64,000 nucleotides of DNA from Prevotella sp. E15-22 (GTDB taxonomy: Bacteria; Bacteroidota; Bacteroidia; Bacteroidales; Bacteroidaceae): the NCBI RefSeq assembly GCF_023204875.1, contig NZ_CP096247.1, forward strand, positions 372,001 to 436,000, in the 5' to 3' direction. The notes beneath the pieces were generated by a model, which saw only the letters and a program-made list of their open reading frames with translations, searched no databases and had not been told where the DNA came from. Shown in pieces: positions 1 through 8,898 of the stretch; the stretch's first letter is position 1; each line of letters opens with the position of its first letter. The position numbers and the translations under genes were made by a program.

Positions 1-1
1 T

Positions 2-169
2 ATGTTCTTGAGTAACGACGAGAAGTACAATACCACCGGCATCACCACGCTGACCAACGATGTGGTTGAGCAGCGCAAGGGCGTGTTCGACCTCCAAGGC
101 CGTCGCATGGAGCGCCCCACCAAGCCTGGTATGTATATTATTAATGGTAGAAAAGTCATTATTAAGTAA
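2..169 (+). CDS. C-terminal fragment of a secreted protein (5' end outside window)
   Basis: An open frame runs from the left edge to a TAA at 167-169, giving about 55 residues. The tail carries FDLQGRR followed by GMYIINGRKVIIK. This is the short C-terminal signature that recurs on several secreted proteins of this window and resembles a compact T9SS type A sorting tail. The next gene starts 20 bases downstream, so this is probably the end of an upstream member of the same operon. An in-frame ATG lies at position 2, but the lack of a signal peptide and the tail-only content argue for a truncated gene. The function of the missing part cannot be told. Confidence 0.7.
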   Translation: MFLSNDEKYNTTGITTLTNDVVEQRKGVFDLQGRRMERPTKPGMYIINGRKVIIK

Positions 170-189
170 TCATTTTAAATAGAATAGTT

Positions 190-1812
190 ATGTACCGTAA
201 GCTTTTAACATTTCTGTTGGCTCTGCTGCTAAGCGGCAATGCCATGGCTGTGATTAAGAACCCTATGTTGTGGGCAGATGTTCCCGATCCCGATGTCATC
301 CGTGTGGGCGACACGTTCTATCTGGTATCTACCACCATGCACTTGATGCCTGGTGCTCCTGTGATGGCGTCTAAGGACCTTCAGAACTGGGAGACCGTGG
401 GTTATATCTTCGACAAACTGACAGACTCGCCTAAATACGACCTGTCGTTCTCTTTGCCATTGGACCAACAGAAAGGTGAAGGCGTTGGTACGGTTTATGG
501 CCGTGGTCAGTGGGCCACCTCATTGAAATATCATGATGGTAAGTTCTGGGCGCTTTTGGCTCCCAACGAGGCAGGTGCCATGGGCGATACCTATATCTTC
601 ACGGCCCCGAAGGCAGAAGGTCCCTGGACCATTCATTCTCGTCTGCGTCACTTCCATGATGCCACGTTGTTCTTCGACACAGACGGCACTCCCTACGTGT
701 TCTTCGGAACAGGCGAGATGTGTCAGCTGACCCGCGACCTGAAGGGCGTGGTGGAAGGCTCATTGCGTCATTACTTCCAGCGTGAGGCCGACGAGCGCGG
801 TCTGCTGGAGGGAACGCGTGTCATCAAGCATAATGGTACATATTATGCTATGCTCATCAGTCAGTCGTACGGCCCTGGTCAGCACCGCCGCGAGGTGTGC
901 TATCGCACCAAGGACCTGAATGGCAAATGGGAGAAGAACGTTATCCTGCAGAGTGACTTTGGAGGCTTCTCGTATTTGGCACAGGGTACCATTGTTGACA
1001 CCGAGGAAGGCGACTGGTATGGCATCATGTTCCAAGATCGTGGTGGCGTGGGTCGCGTCTTGACACTGAGTCCTGTCCGTTGGCTCGATGGTTGGCCTAT
1101 GCTGGGTGATGAGTATAATAAGGTGCCCGAGGTGATGCGCCCCTATAAGAGCGGTCAGCCCGAGGCTGCCATTGTGAAGAGCGACGACTTCTCTGCCGAG
1201 AAGCTGGGGCTGCACTGGCAGTGGAATCACAATCCCGTTGACAATGCCTGGAGTCTGAAGGAGCGTCCTGGCTATCTCCGCCTGAAGACCAGTCGTGTGG
1301 TGCCCAACCTCTATCTGGCTCCCAACACCCTGACGCAGCGCATGGAGGGTCCTACCTGCAGCGGCTATATCTGTATGGACCTCTCAAAGATGAAGGATGG
1401 CGACTGTGCCGGTCTGGCAGCCTTTAACGGCGATTCAGGTGTGCTGACCATCAAAAAGCAGGGTAAGAAACTGGTGCTACAGATGAGTGAGCAGAAGGTG
1501 AGTCTTACCGACCGCGAGAAGGCCGTGACCAAGGTTGAGGAGAAACTCGTTGAGAGTGTTGAACTGAAACAGAACAAGATATGGCTGCGCTTGGATGGCG
1601 ACTTCCAGCCCCGTCATGGCGATGCTGCCAACTTCTATTATAGTCTTGATGGCGAGCAGTGGACAAAGATTGGCACTGAGAATTATCGCATGCAGTTCGA
1701 CTACCGTCGTTTCTTCATGGGTACCAAGTTCGGCATCTTCAACTATGCCACAAAGAAGGTTGGTGGCTATGTTGATGTAGACGAGTTCCGCTATTCAAAG
1801 ACCGAGAAATAA
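190..1812 (+). CDS. Secreted GH43 beta-xylosidase/alpha-L-arabinofuranosidase-like enzyme
   Basis: The 540-residue protein opens with a signal peptide ending near AMA (residue 20). A GH43 five-bladed propeller follows: DVPDPDVIRVGDTFYLVST holds the general-base Asp (residue 33 or 35), FHDATLFFDTDG the pKa-modulating Asp, and LLEGTRV the likely acid Glu. From about residue 330 a concanavalin-like C-terminal beta-sandwich begins with DDFSAEKLGLHW, the arrangement of GH43 enzymes that remove xylose or arabinose from xylan. Subfamily 12-like is my best guess. It lacks the short sorting tail. It lies 20 bases after the truncated first gene and 26 before the GH97 gene. The exact sugar specificity cannot be read from sequence. 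Confidence 0.9.
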   Translation: MYRKLLTFLLALLLSGNAMAVIKNPMLWADVPDPDVIRVGDTFYLVSTTMHLMPGAPVMASKDLQNWETVGYIFDKLTDSPKYDLSFSLPLDQQKGEGVGTVYGRGQWATSLKYHDGKFWALLAPNEAGAMGDTYIFTAPKAEGPWTIHSRLRHFHDATLFFDTDGTPYVFFGTGEMCQLTRDLKGVVEGSLRHYFQREADERGLLEGTRVIKHNGTYYAMLISQSYGPGQHRREVCYRTKDLNGKWEKNVILQSDFGGFSYLAQGTIVDTEEGDWYGIMFQDRGGVGRVLTLSPVRWLDGWPMLGDEYNKVPEVMRPYKSGQPEAAIVKSDDFSAEKLGLHWQWNHNPVDNAWSLKERPGYLRLKTSRVVPNLYLAPNTLTQRMEGPTCSGYICMDLSKMKDGDCAGLAAFNGDSGVLTIKKQGKKLVLQMSEQKVSLTDREKAVTKVEEKLVESVELKQNKIWLRLDGDFQPRHGDAANFYYSLDGEQWTKIGTENYRMQFDYRRFFMGTKFGIFNYATKKVGGYVDVDEFRYSKTEK

Positions 1813-1838
1813 TAAAAATCCAACTGAGACTTAAAGAT

Positions 1839-3788
1839 ATGAATATTAAAAGAATGACATTGGCCATCATGGCCATGAGCTGTCTGGCATCTATGCAGGC
1901 AGCCGAGAAGATTACAAGTCCCGACGGAAAGCTGACCGTCATTGTTGATAATGAGAACGGTTCGCCTACCTATCAGGTAAGCGTTGGCGATGTGGTGTTC
2001 GTCGAGAAGTCACCTCTGGGTCTGAAACTCAACTTTGAGGACCTGACGAAGGGACTGACATTGAAGGAGTGTAAGGTGAATTCTGTGAAGGAGACCTACG
2101 ACCTGAAAACCATCAAACAGAGTCATGTGACCTATGAAGCTAACGTGGCTGTTTGTCAGTTTGAGAAAGGCTCTACCAAGATGGACATCATCTTCAGTGT
2201 GAGCAACCGTGACGTAGCTTATCGTTATAAGCTCTATCCTCGTCGTGCCCGTGGTGGCGAGACACTGGCTGCTATCGTCGAGAGCGAGGCCAGCAGCTTC
2301 GTGCTGCCCGAGGGTACAACCACTTTCCTCTGCCCACAGTCAACCCCAATGGGCGGTTTTGCCCGCACCTCTCCCAGTTACGAGACCTCTTATACCCTCG
2401 ACGATGCCATGGGAAAGAACGGTTGGGGACAGGGTTATTCGTTCCCTTGTCTGTTTAAGAATGGTGATAAGGGCTGGGTGCTGATTTCAGAGACTGGTAC
2501 CGATGGCAACTATGTTGCTTGTCGTCTACTCAATGATGGTGGCGCACGCTATAAGATTGGTTTCCCTCAACAGGGCGAGATGAACGGCTGGGGCACCACA
2601 AATGCGGCTGTCAGTCTGCCTGCTGAGACCCCTTGGCGCACCATCACCGTGGGTACAACGCTGAAGAACATCGTTGAGACCACCGTTCCCTTTGATCTCG
2701 TAAAGCCCAAGTATGCCCCCAGTCGCAACTACACCTATGGTGCCGGCTCTTGGTCATGGATCATTGGTATGGACTCTAGTTGTAACTTCGACGAACAGAA
2801 GCGCTATATTGACTTCTCTGCTGCTATGGGCTATCGTTCAGTGTTGATTGATGCCTTGTGGGACAAGCAGATTGGCTACGAGAAGATGGCCGAGCTCTCA
2901 CGCTATGCACAGTCGAAAGGCGTTGGTATCTTCCTGTGGTATAACTCTAATGGCTCTTGGAACGATGCACCTCAGTCACCTCTCAATAAGATGAACCGCT
3001 CTGCTGCCCGTCGTCAGGAGATGAAGTGGATGCAGGAGAATGGTATCTTGGGTATCAAGGTCGACTTCTTCGGTGGCGATAAGCAGGCCATGATGCAGCT
3101 CTACGAGGACATTCTCACCGATGCCAACGACTTCGGCATCCAGTGTATCTTCCATGGTTGCACCCTGCCTCGTGGCTGGGAGCGTATGTATCCTAACTAT
3201 GTAGCCAGTGAGGCTGTCCTGGCATCAGAGAACCTGCACTTTGGTCAGGGTTCTTGCGATGCTGAGGCTCAGAATGGCTGTATCCATCCGTTCATCCGCA
3301 ACACTGTGGGTTCAATGGACTTTGGCGGCTCTACGCTGAACAAATATTATAATGCCGACAACCAGCATGGCACACACCGTGTAACTAGCGATGTCTATGC
3401 CTTGGCTGCTGCCGTTCTGTTCCAAAGCAGTGTACAGCACTTTGCTATGGCTCCCAACAACCTGACCGATGCTCCTGCCTGGGCTGTCGACTTCATGAGG
3501 AAGGTGCCCACCACATGGGACGAGGTGAAGTTCATCGATGGCTATCCTGGTAAGTATGTCATCCTGGCCCGTCGCTCTGGCGACAAGTGGTTCGTCGTTG
3601 GTGCCAATGCCGAAGCTCAGCCTTTGAAGAAGACCATCTCTCTGCCAATGTTCGAGAAAGGTGCAGCGTTGAAGGTATATAGCGACGATGCTCAGTTGAA
3701 CGGAAGCGTGAAGACCATCAAGCAGAACAAGAAGCAGCAGCTAGCTGTCACCATTCCTTGCAATGGTGGTATCGTGGTCACCTTGTAA
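1839..3788 (+). CDS. GH97 glycosidase, probable alpha-galactosidase type
   Basis: The 649-residue protein has a signal peptide (MNIKRMTLAIMAMSCLASMQA) and the full GH97 layout. This comprises an N-terminal beta-sandwich (ITSPDGKLTVIVDNENG), a central barrel from about residue 290 (YTYGAGSWSWI) and a C-terminal beta domain. GIKVDFFGGDKQ places an Asp at the end of a barrel strand, where retaining GH97 alpha-galactosidases carry their nucleophile; inverting SusB-type alpha-glucosidases lack it. ASEAVL supplies a Glu candidate for the acid. The retaining assignment is inference from these motifs. In a xylan locus it would remove alpha-linked galactose from side chains. It sits 26 bases after the GH43 gene and 45 before the GH31 gene. 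Confidence 0.88.
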   Translation: MNIKRMTLAIMAMSCLASMQAAEKITSPDGKLTVIVDNENGSPTYQVSVGDVVFVEKSPLGLKLNFEDLTKGLTLKECKVNSVKETYDLKTIKQSHVTYEANVAVCQFEKGSTKMDIIFSVSNRDVAYRYKLYPRRARGGETLAAIVESEASSFVLPEGTTTFLCPQSTPMGGFARTSPSYETSYTLDDAMGKNGWGQGYSFPCLFKNGDKGWVLISETGTDGNYVACRLLNDGGARYKIGFPQQGEMNGWGTTNAAVSLPAETPWRTITVGTTLKNIVETTVPFDLVKPKYAPSRNYTYGAGSWSWIIGMDSSCNFDEQKRYIDFSAAMGYRSVLIDALWDKQIGYEKMAELSRYAQSKGVGIFLWYNSNGSWNDAPQSPLNKMNRSAARRQEMKWMQENGILGIKVDFFGGDKQAMMQLYEDILTDANDFGIQCIFHGCTLPRGWERMYPNYVASEAVLASENLHFGQGSCDAEAQNGCIHPFIRNTVGSMDFGGSTLNKYYNADNQHGTHRVTSDVYALAAAVLFQSSVQHFAMAPNNLTDAPAWAVDFMRKVPTTWDEVKFIDGYPGKYVILARRSGDKWFVVGANAEAQPLKKTISLPMFEKGAALKVYSDDAQLNGSVKTIKQNKKQQLAVTIPCNGGIVVTL

Positions 3789-3833
3789 TGCTTGCATTCT
3801 GACCATTAAGCATTAACATAAAAAATCATACAG

Positions 3834-6275
3834 ATGAGACGATTGTTTTATCTCTGTCTAGCAACCTTGCTTGCCATCCCATCGATGGCAGGCGAGGTTG
3901 TTTTTTGTAATGGCACACTCAGTGTACGACAAGTAGCTCGCAATGCTGTGAGAATACAGTATTGGGAGCAGAAAGCAAGTTCAGACCTGCCCGATTGGCT
4001 CTACGTGAAGAATGAGGAGGTAAGCAGTAGCGACGTGACGGTCGATGTGGATGAAGCACGTCAGACGGTCACGGTAAAGAACCGTCAGGGAACCCCCGTA
4101 TTCACAGCCACTCTTCACCAGATGAAGGGTAGGGAGGCCACGTTGGCATTCCTTTCCGACAAGGATGAGCATCTCTATGGCTTGGGACAGTTTCAGGATG
4201 GTTATAGTAATCTGCGTGGCTTGTCTCGCCGATTGACACAGGTAAACACGCAAATCAGCATCCCCATGCTTTTGTCGAGCAAGGGCTATGGCGTGTTGTG
4301 GAATAACTATGGCCTTGTTGACTTCAATCCCTGCGACCATCAGGTGAAGATGAACCTTTTAGATGAGGCTGGTCAAACCGAGGTCGTCAACGTCACCACC
4401 ACAGAGGGTGGCCGACGTGAGGTGCGCCAGCGTAATATCTACGAGGCAACCATCGACATTGCTGAGGATGGCAACTATTCATTGCTACTCGATGTGGGTC
4501 AGCAGATGGCCCGCCGTCACAATCTCTCTATTGATGGGCAGAACGTCATCGAGATGCAGAACATGTGGCTCCCCCCAACAGCCTCTGCCATCGTTCCGTT
4601 GAAGGCCGGCCGTCATGTGATGAGGGCCGAACTCTCTCGTGGTGATGCTCCTGTCATATATTATAATAAGGTGAAGGACGAGACCGTGTTCCGTTCACCT
4701 GTGGCCTCCGCCGTCGATTACACCGTGTTCGTGGGTACGCCCGACGAGATTATTGCCGGTTATCGCGAGTTGACAGGCGAGGCACCCTTGATGCCCCGTT
4801 GGGCACTGGGCTATATCCACTGCCGTGAACGTTTCCATTCGTCTGACGAGATTCTGCAGACGGCTAACCGCTTCCGCAGTGAGCAGTTGCCTGTCGACGT
4901 GTTGGTGCAAGACTGGCAGTACTGGGGTAAATATGGTTGGAACGCCATGCGTTTCGACGAGGACCATTACCCCGATCCCAAGGCCCTGACAGACAGTCTG
5001 CATGCCATGAACATGCGACTGATGGTCAGTGTCTGGTCAAAGATTGACAAGAACTCAGAGGTTGGCAAGCAGATGCTGGCCGATGACTATTATATTCCTG
5101 GAACCGACTGGATAGACTTCTTTAATCCTGAGGCCGCTGCTGCCTATTGGAAGAACTTTTCTTCTCGTTTGGTTCCCCTGGGCATTGATGCCTGGTGGCA
5201 GGACGCCACCGAACCCGAGAACGACGATCTGATGGGACGCCGTGTCAACAATGGTAAGTGGGCTGGCGAGGACGTCAGAAACATCTATCCGTTGTTGGTG
5301 AACAAGACCGTCTATGAAGGTCTTTACAATGAGACAAACCAACGCCCAATGATCCTCACACGCTGCGCCTTCCCTGGCATCCAGCGCTATGGCTCGGCCA
5401 TGTGGAGTGGTGATGTGGGTAACGACTGGGAGACCTTCCGTCGTCAGATAACGGCAGGTCTTGGCATGCAGGCCGCAGGTATCCCCTGGTGGACCTACGA
5501 TGCCGGCGGCTTCTTCCGTCCTGGTAACCAATACACAGACAAAGCCTATATCGAGCGTATGCTGCGTTGGATAGAGACCAGTGTCTTCCTGCCTTTGATG
5601 CGTGTACACGGCTATATGAGTAACACCGAGCCCTGGAACTATGGTGCCGAGGCGCAAAAGGCTATTGGTCGTGCCCTGAACGAGCGCTATCGCCTGCTGC
5701 CCTATATCTATAGTCATGCGGCAGCGATTGCTTCCGACGGCTCTACCTTGATGCGTCCGCTGGTCTTCGACTTCGCCCATGACGCCAAGGCCCTTGACCA
5801 GAAGTACGAGTATATGTTCGGAAAGTCACTGCTCGTCAGTCCGGTTACAGAACCAGGCGTAACCTCATGGCAGACCTATCTCCCTGTGAATGAGGGCGGT
5901 TGGTACGACTATTATACTGGTCGTCACTATGATGGCGGTCAGACAATTACCACCGCTGTCGCTGCCGACTATATCCCAGTGTTTGTGCGTGCAGGCAGCA
6001 TCATCCCTGTCAAGGACGATGAAGTGCTGCTCTATCCTGGCGTCAACGGCACCTTCACCCTTTACGAGGACGACGGTGTGAGTCGTGCCTACGAGAAAGG
6101 CCAGAGCTCGCGCATCACCTTCCAGTGGAACGATGCACAGCGCCAGCTCACCATTGCCAAGCGCGTGGGTAAGTACCAGAACATGCCTGCCCGCCGCACC
6201 TTCAAGATCACACTCCCTGGCGGTCAGCAAACATCTGTTGCTTATCAGGGCAAGAAAACAGCCAAGAACTTTTGA
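3834..6275 (+). CDS. GH31 alpha-xylosidase-like enzyme with PA14-type insert
   Basis: The 813-residue secreted protein (signal MRRLFYLCLATLLAIPSMA) contains the GH31 barrel. The nucleophile is Asp457 in WWQDATEPEND and the acid is Asp527 in WSGDVGNDWE. Between the N-terminal beta domain and the barrel, residues of about 180-290 form an extra beta-rich segment (YEATIDIAEDGNYSLLLDV) that reads like a PA14 insert, known from alpha-xylosidases of Bacteroidota. The C-terminal beta domains include RAGSIIPV and LYEDDG. It would release terminal alpha-D-xylose from xyloglucan- or xylan-derived oligosaccharides. Alpha-glucosidase activity is less likely but not excluded. The stop codon lies 17 bases before the chosen start of the GH3 gene. 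Confidence 0.9.
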   Translation: MRRLFYLCLATLLAIPSMAGEVVFCNGTLSVRQVARNAVRIQYWEQKASSDLPDWLYVKNEEVSSSDVTVDVDEARQTVTVKNRQGTPVFTATLHQMKGREATLAFLSDKDEHLYGLGQFQDGYSNLRGLSRRLTQVNTQISIPMLLSSKGYGVLWNNYGLVDFNPCDHQVKMNLLDEAGQTEVVNVTTTEGGRREVRQRNIYEATIDIAEDGNYSLLLDVGQQMARRHNLSIDGQNVIEMQNMWLPPTASAIVPLKAGRHVMRAELSRGDAPVIYYNKVKDETVFRSPVASAVDYTVFVGTPDEIIAGYRELTGEAPLMPRWALGYIHCRERFHSSDEILQTANRFRSEQLPVDVLVQDWQYWGKYGWNAMRFDEDHYPDPKALTDSLHAMNMRLMVSVWSKIDKNSEVGKQMLADDYYIPGTDWIDFFNPEAAAAYWKNFSSRLVPLGIDAWWQDATEPENDDLMGRRVNNGKWAGEDVRNIYPLLVNKTVYEGLYNETNQRPMILTRCAFPGIQRYGSAMWSGDVGNDWETFRRQITAGLGMQAAGIPWWTYDAGGFFRPGNQYTDKAYIERMLRWIETSVFLPLMRVHGYMSNTEPWNYGAEAQKAIGRALNERYRLLPYIYSHAAAIASDGSTLMRPLVFDFAHDAKALDQKYEYMFGKSLLVSPVTEPGVTSWQTYLPVNEGGWYDYYTGRHYDGGQTITTAVAADYIPVFVRAGSIIPVKDDEVLLYPGVNGTFTLYEDDGVSRAYEKGQSSRITFQWNDAQRQLTIAKRVGKYQNMPARRTFKITLPGGQQTSVAYQGKKTAKNF

Positions 6276-6292
6276 GAAAACCATCTTACGAT

Positions 6293-8893
6293 ATGTACAT
6301 GAAACCTCATTTACTAACCCTGGTCTTAACCCTCTGTGCAGGCATGTCAGCCTCGGCACAGACCTATCCTTATCAGAACCCCAACCTCAGTGCCCGTGAG
6401 CGCGCTGTAGATCTGTGTTCTCGTCTGACATTGGATGAAAAGGCCAAGCTGATGCTTGATGAGAGTCCCGCTATTCCCCGTCTGGGCATCAAGAAGTTCT
6501 TTTGGTGGAGCGAGGCCCTGCATGGTGCAGCCAATATGGGTAATGTCACCGTATTCCCAGAGCCCATTGCTATGGCCTCTTCCTTCAATCCTGCTCAGGT
6601 ATACAAGTGCTTTGATGTGGCCTCCACCGAGTTTCGTGCCCAGTATAATGAACGCATGCAGCGTGGCAGTGGCGAAGACGAGAAGTTTCATAGTCTCTCT
6701 GTGTGGACACCAAACGTCAACATCTTCCGCGACCCACGATGGGGCAGGGGACAGGAGACCTATGGCGAGGACCCCTATCTCACCAGCGTGATGGGTGTGC
6801 AGGTGGTAAAAGGCCTGCAGGGACCTGAGGATGCCAAGTATCGCAAGTTGTGGGCCTGTGCCAAGCACTATGCTGTGCACAGCGGTCCAGAATATACGCG
6901 CCATTCTGCAAACCTCACCAACGTGTCGCCTCGCGACATGTGGGAGACCTATATGCCAGCTTTCAAGACACTGGTTCAGGATGCCAAGGTGCGCGAGGTG
7001 ATGTGCGCCTATCAGCGCCTCGACGACGACCCCTGCTGTGGCAGTCAGCGCCTCCTTCAAACCATCCTTCGCGATGAGTGGGGCTTTGAGTATCTCGTGG
7101 TGAGCGACTGTGGTGCCGTGAGCGACTTCTATGAGTCACATAAGTCATCCTCCGATGCCACCCATGCCTCTGCCAAGGCCACCATTGCCGGCACCGATGT
7201 GGAGTGTGGCTATGGTTATGCCTATCGCAGTATCCCTGAGGCTGTGAAGCGTGGTCTCATCACCGAGGCCGAGGTCGACAAGCACGTCGTCCGTTTGCTG
7301 GAGGGCCGTTTCGACCTGGGCGAGATGGACGACCCCTCGTTGGTGGAATGGTCAAAGATTCCCTATTCGGCCATGTCAACCAAGGCTTCCGCTAATATCT
7401 CTCTCGATATGGCTCGCCAGAGTATCGTGCTCTTGCAGAACAACAATAACATCCTGCCTTTACAGAAGGGAAAGGAGAAGATTGCCGTCATTGGTCCCAA
7501 TGCCGACAACACGCCTATGATGTGGGGCAACTATAACGGTCAGCCCAACCACACCATCACTATTCTCGACGGCATCAAGAGCAAGACAAAGAAGTTCTTC
7601 TATGCTCAGGGCTGCGACCTCACCTACGACAAGGTGTTGGAGAGCCTCTTGGCCACCCAGTGCAGTTTTGAGGGAAAGAAAGGCATGAAGGGCACCTTCT
7701 GGAACAACCGCCGTATGGAGGGTAAGCCCGTCACCACCCAGTATTATACCCAGCCTCTGGCCGTCACCACCTTCGGCATGCACAACTTTGCCCCTGGTGT
7801 TCAGCTTGAGGATTTCTCGGCTAAGTACGAGACCGACTTCAAGCCTAGTGAGGCAGGCGAATATGTGATTAACGTGGATGGCTGCGGCCAGTTCGAACTT
7901 TACCTCGATGGCAAACGCCAGTTTCACCATCGCATCTGGCGCACCACGCCCAACCATATTGTCATCCAGGCCGAGAAGGGAAAGACCTATCATGTTGAGG
8001 TGCGTTTCTCGCATGTTCAGACCTACAACGCCAACTTAGCTATCAACATCGCCAAGGAATATCCCATTGACTATCAGACCGTCATCAACCAGTTGAAGGG
8101 CATCGATAAGGTGGTCTTCGTGGGTGGCATCTCGGCTGCCCTCGAGGGCGAGGAGATGCCCGTTGACATCGACGGCTTCAAGGGCGGCGACCGTACCCAT
8201 ATCGAGTTGCCCGCTGTCCAGCGCAACTTCCTCAAGGCCTTGAAGGATGCTGGCAAACACGTTATCTTCGTCAACTGTTCTGGCTCATGTATTGCCTTGG
8301 AGCCAGAGACCAAGACCTGCGATGCCATTGTTCAGGCCTGGTATCCTGGACAAGAAGGTGGTACAGCCGTGGCCGACGTGCTCTTTGGCGACTATAACCC
8401 TGGTGGTAAACTCCCCGTCACGTTCTATAAGAACAGTAAGCAGTTGCCCGACTATGAGGACTATTCAATGAAAGGCCGTACCTATCGCTATTTCGATGAT
8501 GCCCTCTTCCCCTTTGGTTATGGACTGAGCTACACCACTTTCGAGGTGAGTCCTGTAAACAGCGATGCTTTCGTCGTGAACGATAAGGATGATGTAAAGG
8601 TGAACGTGAAGGTGAAGAACACAGGCCGTCGCGATGGCGCTGAGGTTGTGCAGGTCTATATCCGCAATCTGCAGGATGCCGAAGGTCCGCTGAAGAGTCT
8701 CCGTGCCTTCCAGCGCGTTGATGTGAAGGCTGGACAGTCACAGACCGTCACCCTCTCGCTCAATCGTCAGAGTTTTGAGTTCTGGGATGCTGAGACCAAC
8801 ACCATGCGCGTAAAGCCTGGTCAGTACGAGATTCTCGTGGGCACCAGCTCGTCAAACAAAGATTTGAAGAAACAAATAATTAAAGTCCAATAA
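6293..8893 (+). CDS. GH3 beta-xylosidase with PA14 insert
   Basis: The 866-residue protein matches GH3 enzymes of the beta-xylosidase branch. The nucleophile is Asp272 in VVSDCGAV, and the substrate-binding region NIFRDPRWGRGQETYGEDP is present. Later motifs are LEGEEM, the likely acid/base region, and a C-terminal fibronectin III-like domain (VNVKVKNTGRRDGAEVVQVY). A PA14 domain is inserted at about residues 460-600 (GTFWNNRRMEG). I chose ATG 6293 because MKPHLLTLVLTLCAGMSASA forms a signal peptide; ATG 6299 is equally possible. The frame stays open to a TTG at 6272 overlapping the GH31 stop, but that start would put seven extra residues before the signal. It should cleave xylo-oligosaccharides to xylose. 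Beta-glucosidase is the alternative. Confidence 0.92.
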   Translation: MYMKPHLLTLVLTLCAGMSASAQTYPYQNPNLSARERAVDLCSRLTLDEKAKLMLDESPAIPRLGIKKFFWWSEALHGAANMGNVTVFPEPIAMASSFNPAQVYKCFDVASTEFRAQYNERMQRGSGEDEKFHSLSVWTPNVNIFRDPRWGRGQETYGEDPYLTSVMGVQVVKGLQGPEDAKYRKLWACAKHYAVHSGPEYTRHSANLTNVSPRDMWETYMPAFKTLVQDAKVREVMCAYQRLDDDPCCGSQRLLQTILRDEWGFEYLVVSDCGAVSDFYESHKSSSDATHASAKATIAGTDVECGYGYAYRSIPEAVKRGLITEAEVDKHVVRLLEGRFDLGEMDDPSLVEWSKIPYSAMSTKASANISLDMARQSIVLLQNNNNILPLQKGKEKIAVIGPNADNTPMMWGNYNGQPNHTITILDGIKSKTKKFFYAQGCDLTYDKVLESLLATQCSFEGKKGMKGTFWNNRRMEGKPVTTQYYTQPLAVTTFGMHNFAPGVQLEDFSAKYETDFKPSEAGEYVINVDGCGQFELYLDGKRQFHHRIWRTTPNHIVIQAEKGKTYHVEVRFSHVQTYNANLAINIAKEYPIDYQTVINQLKGIDKVVFVGGISAALEGEEMPVDIDGFKGGDRTHIELPAVQRNFLKALKDAGKHVIFVNCSGSCIALEPETKTCDAIVQAWYPGQEGGTAVADVLFGDYNPGGKLPVTFYKNSKQLPDYEDYSMKGRTYRYFDDALFPFGYGLSYTTFEVSPVNSDAFVVNDKDDVKVNVKVKNTGRRDGAEVVQVYIRNLQDAEGPLKSLRAFQRVDVKAGQSQTVTLSLNRQSFEFWDAETNTMRVKPGQYEILVGTSSSNKDLKKQIIKVQ

Positions 8894-8898
8894 CAATA

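Noticed and set aside
5055..5780. A 241-codon minus-strand frame under the GH31 gene
   Set aside because: It is antisense to the catalytic core of GH31 and shows no protein-family features.
6272..6292. TTG start for the GH3 gene overlapping the GH31 stop
   Set aside because: The ATG codons at 6293 and 6299 place the signal peptide right at the N-terminus; the TTG start would add residues in front of it.
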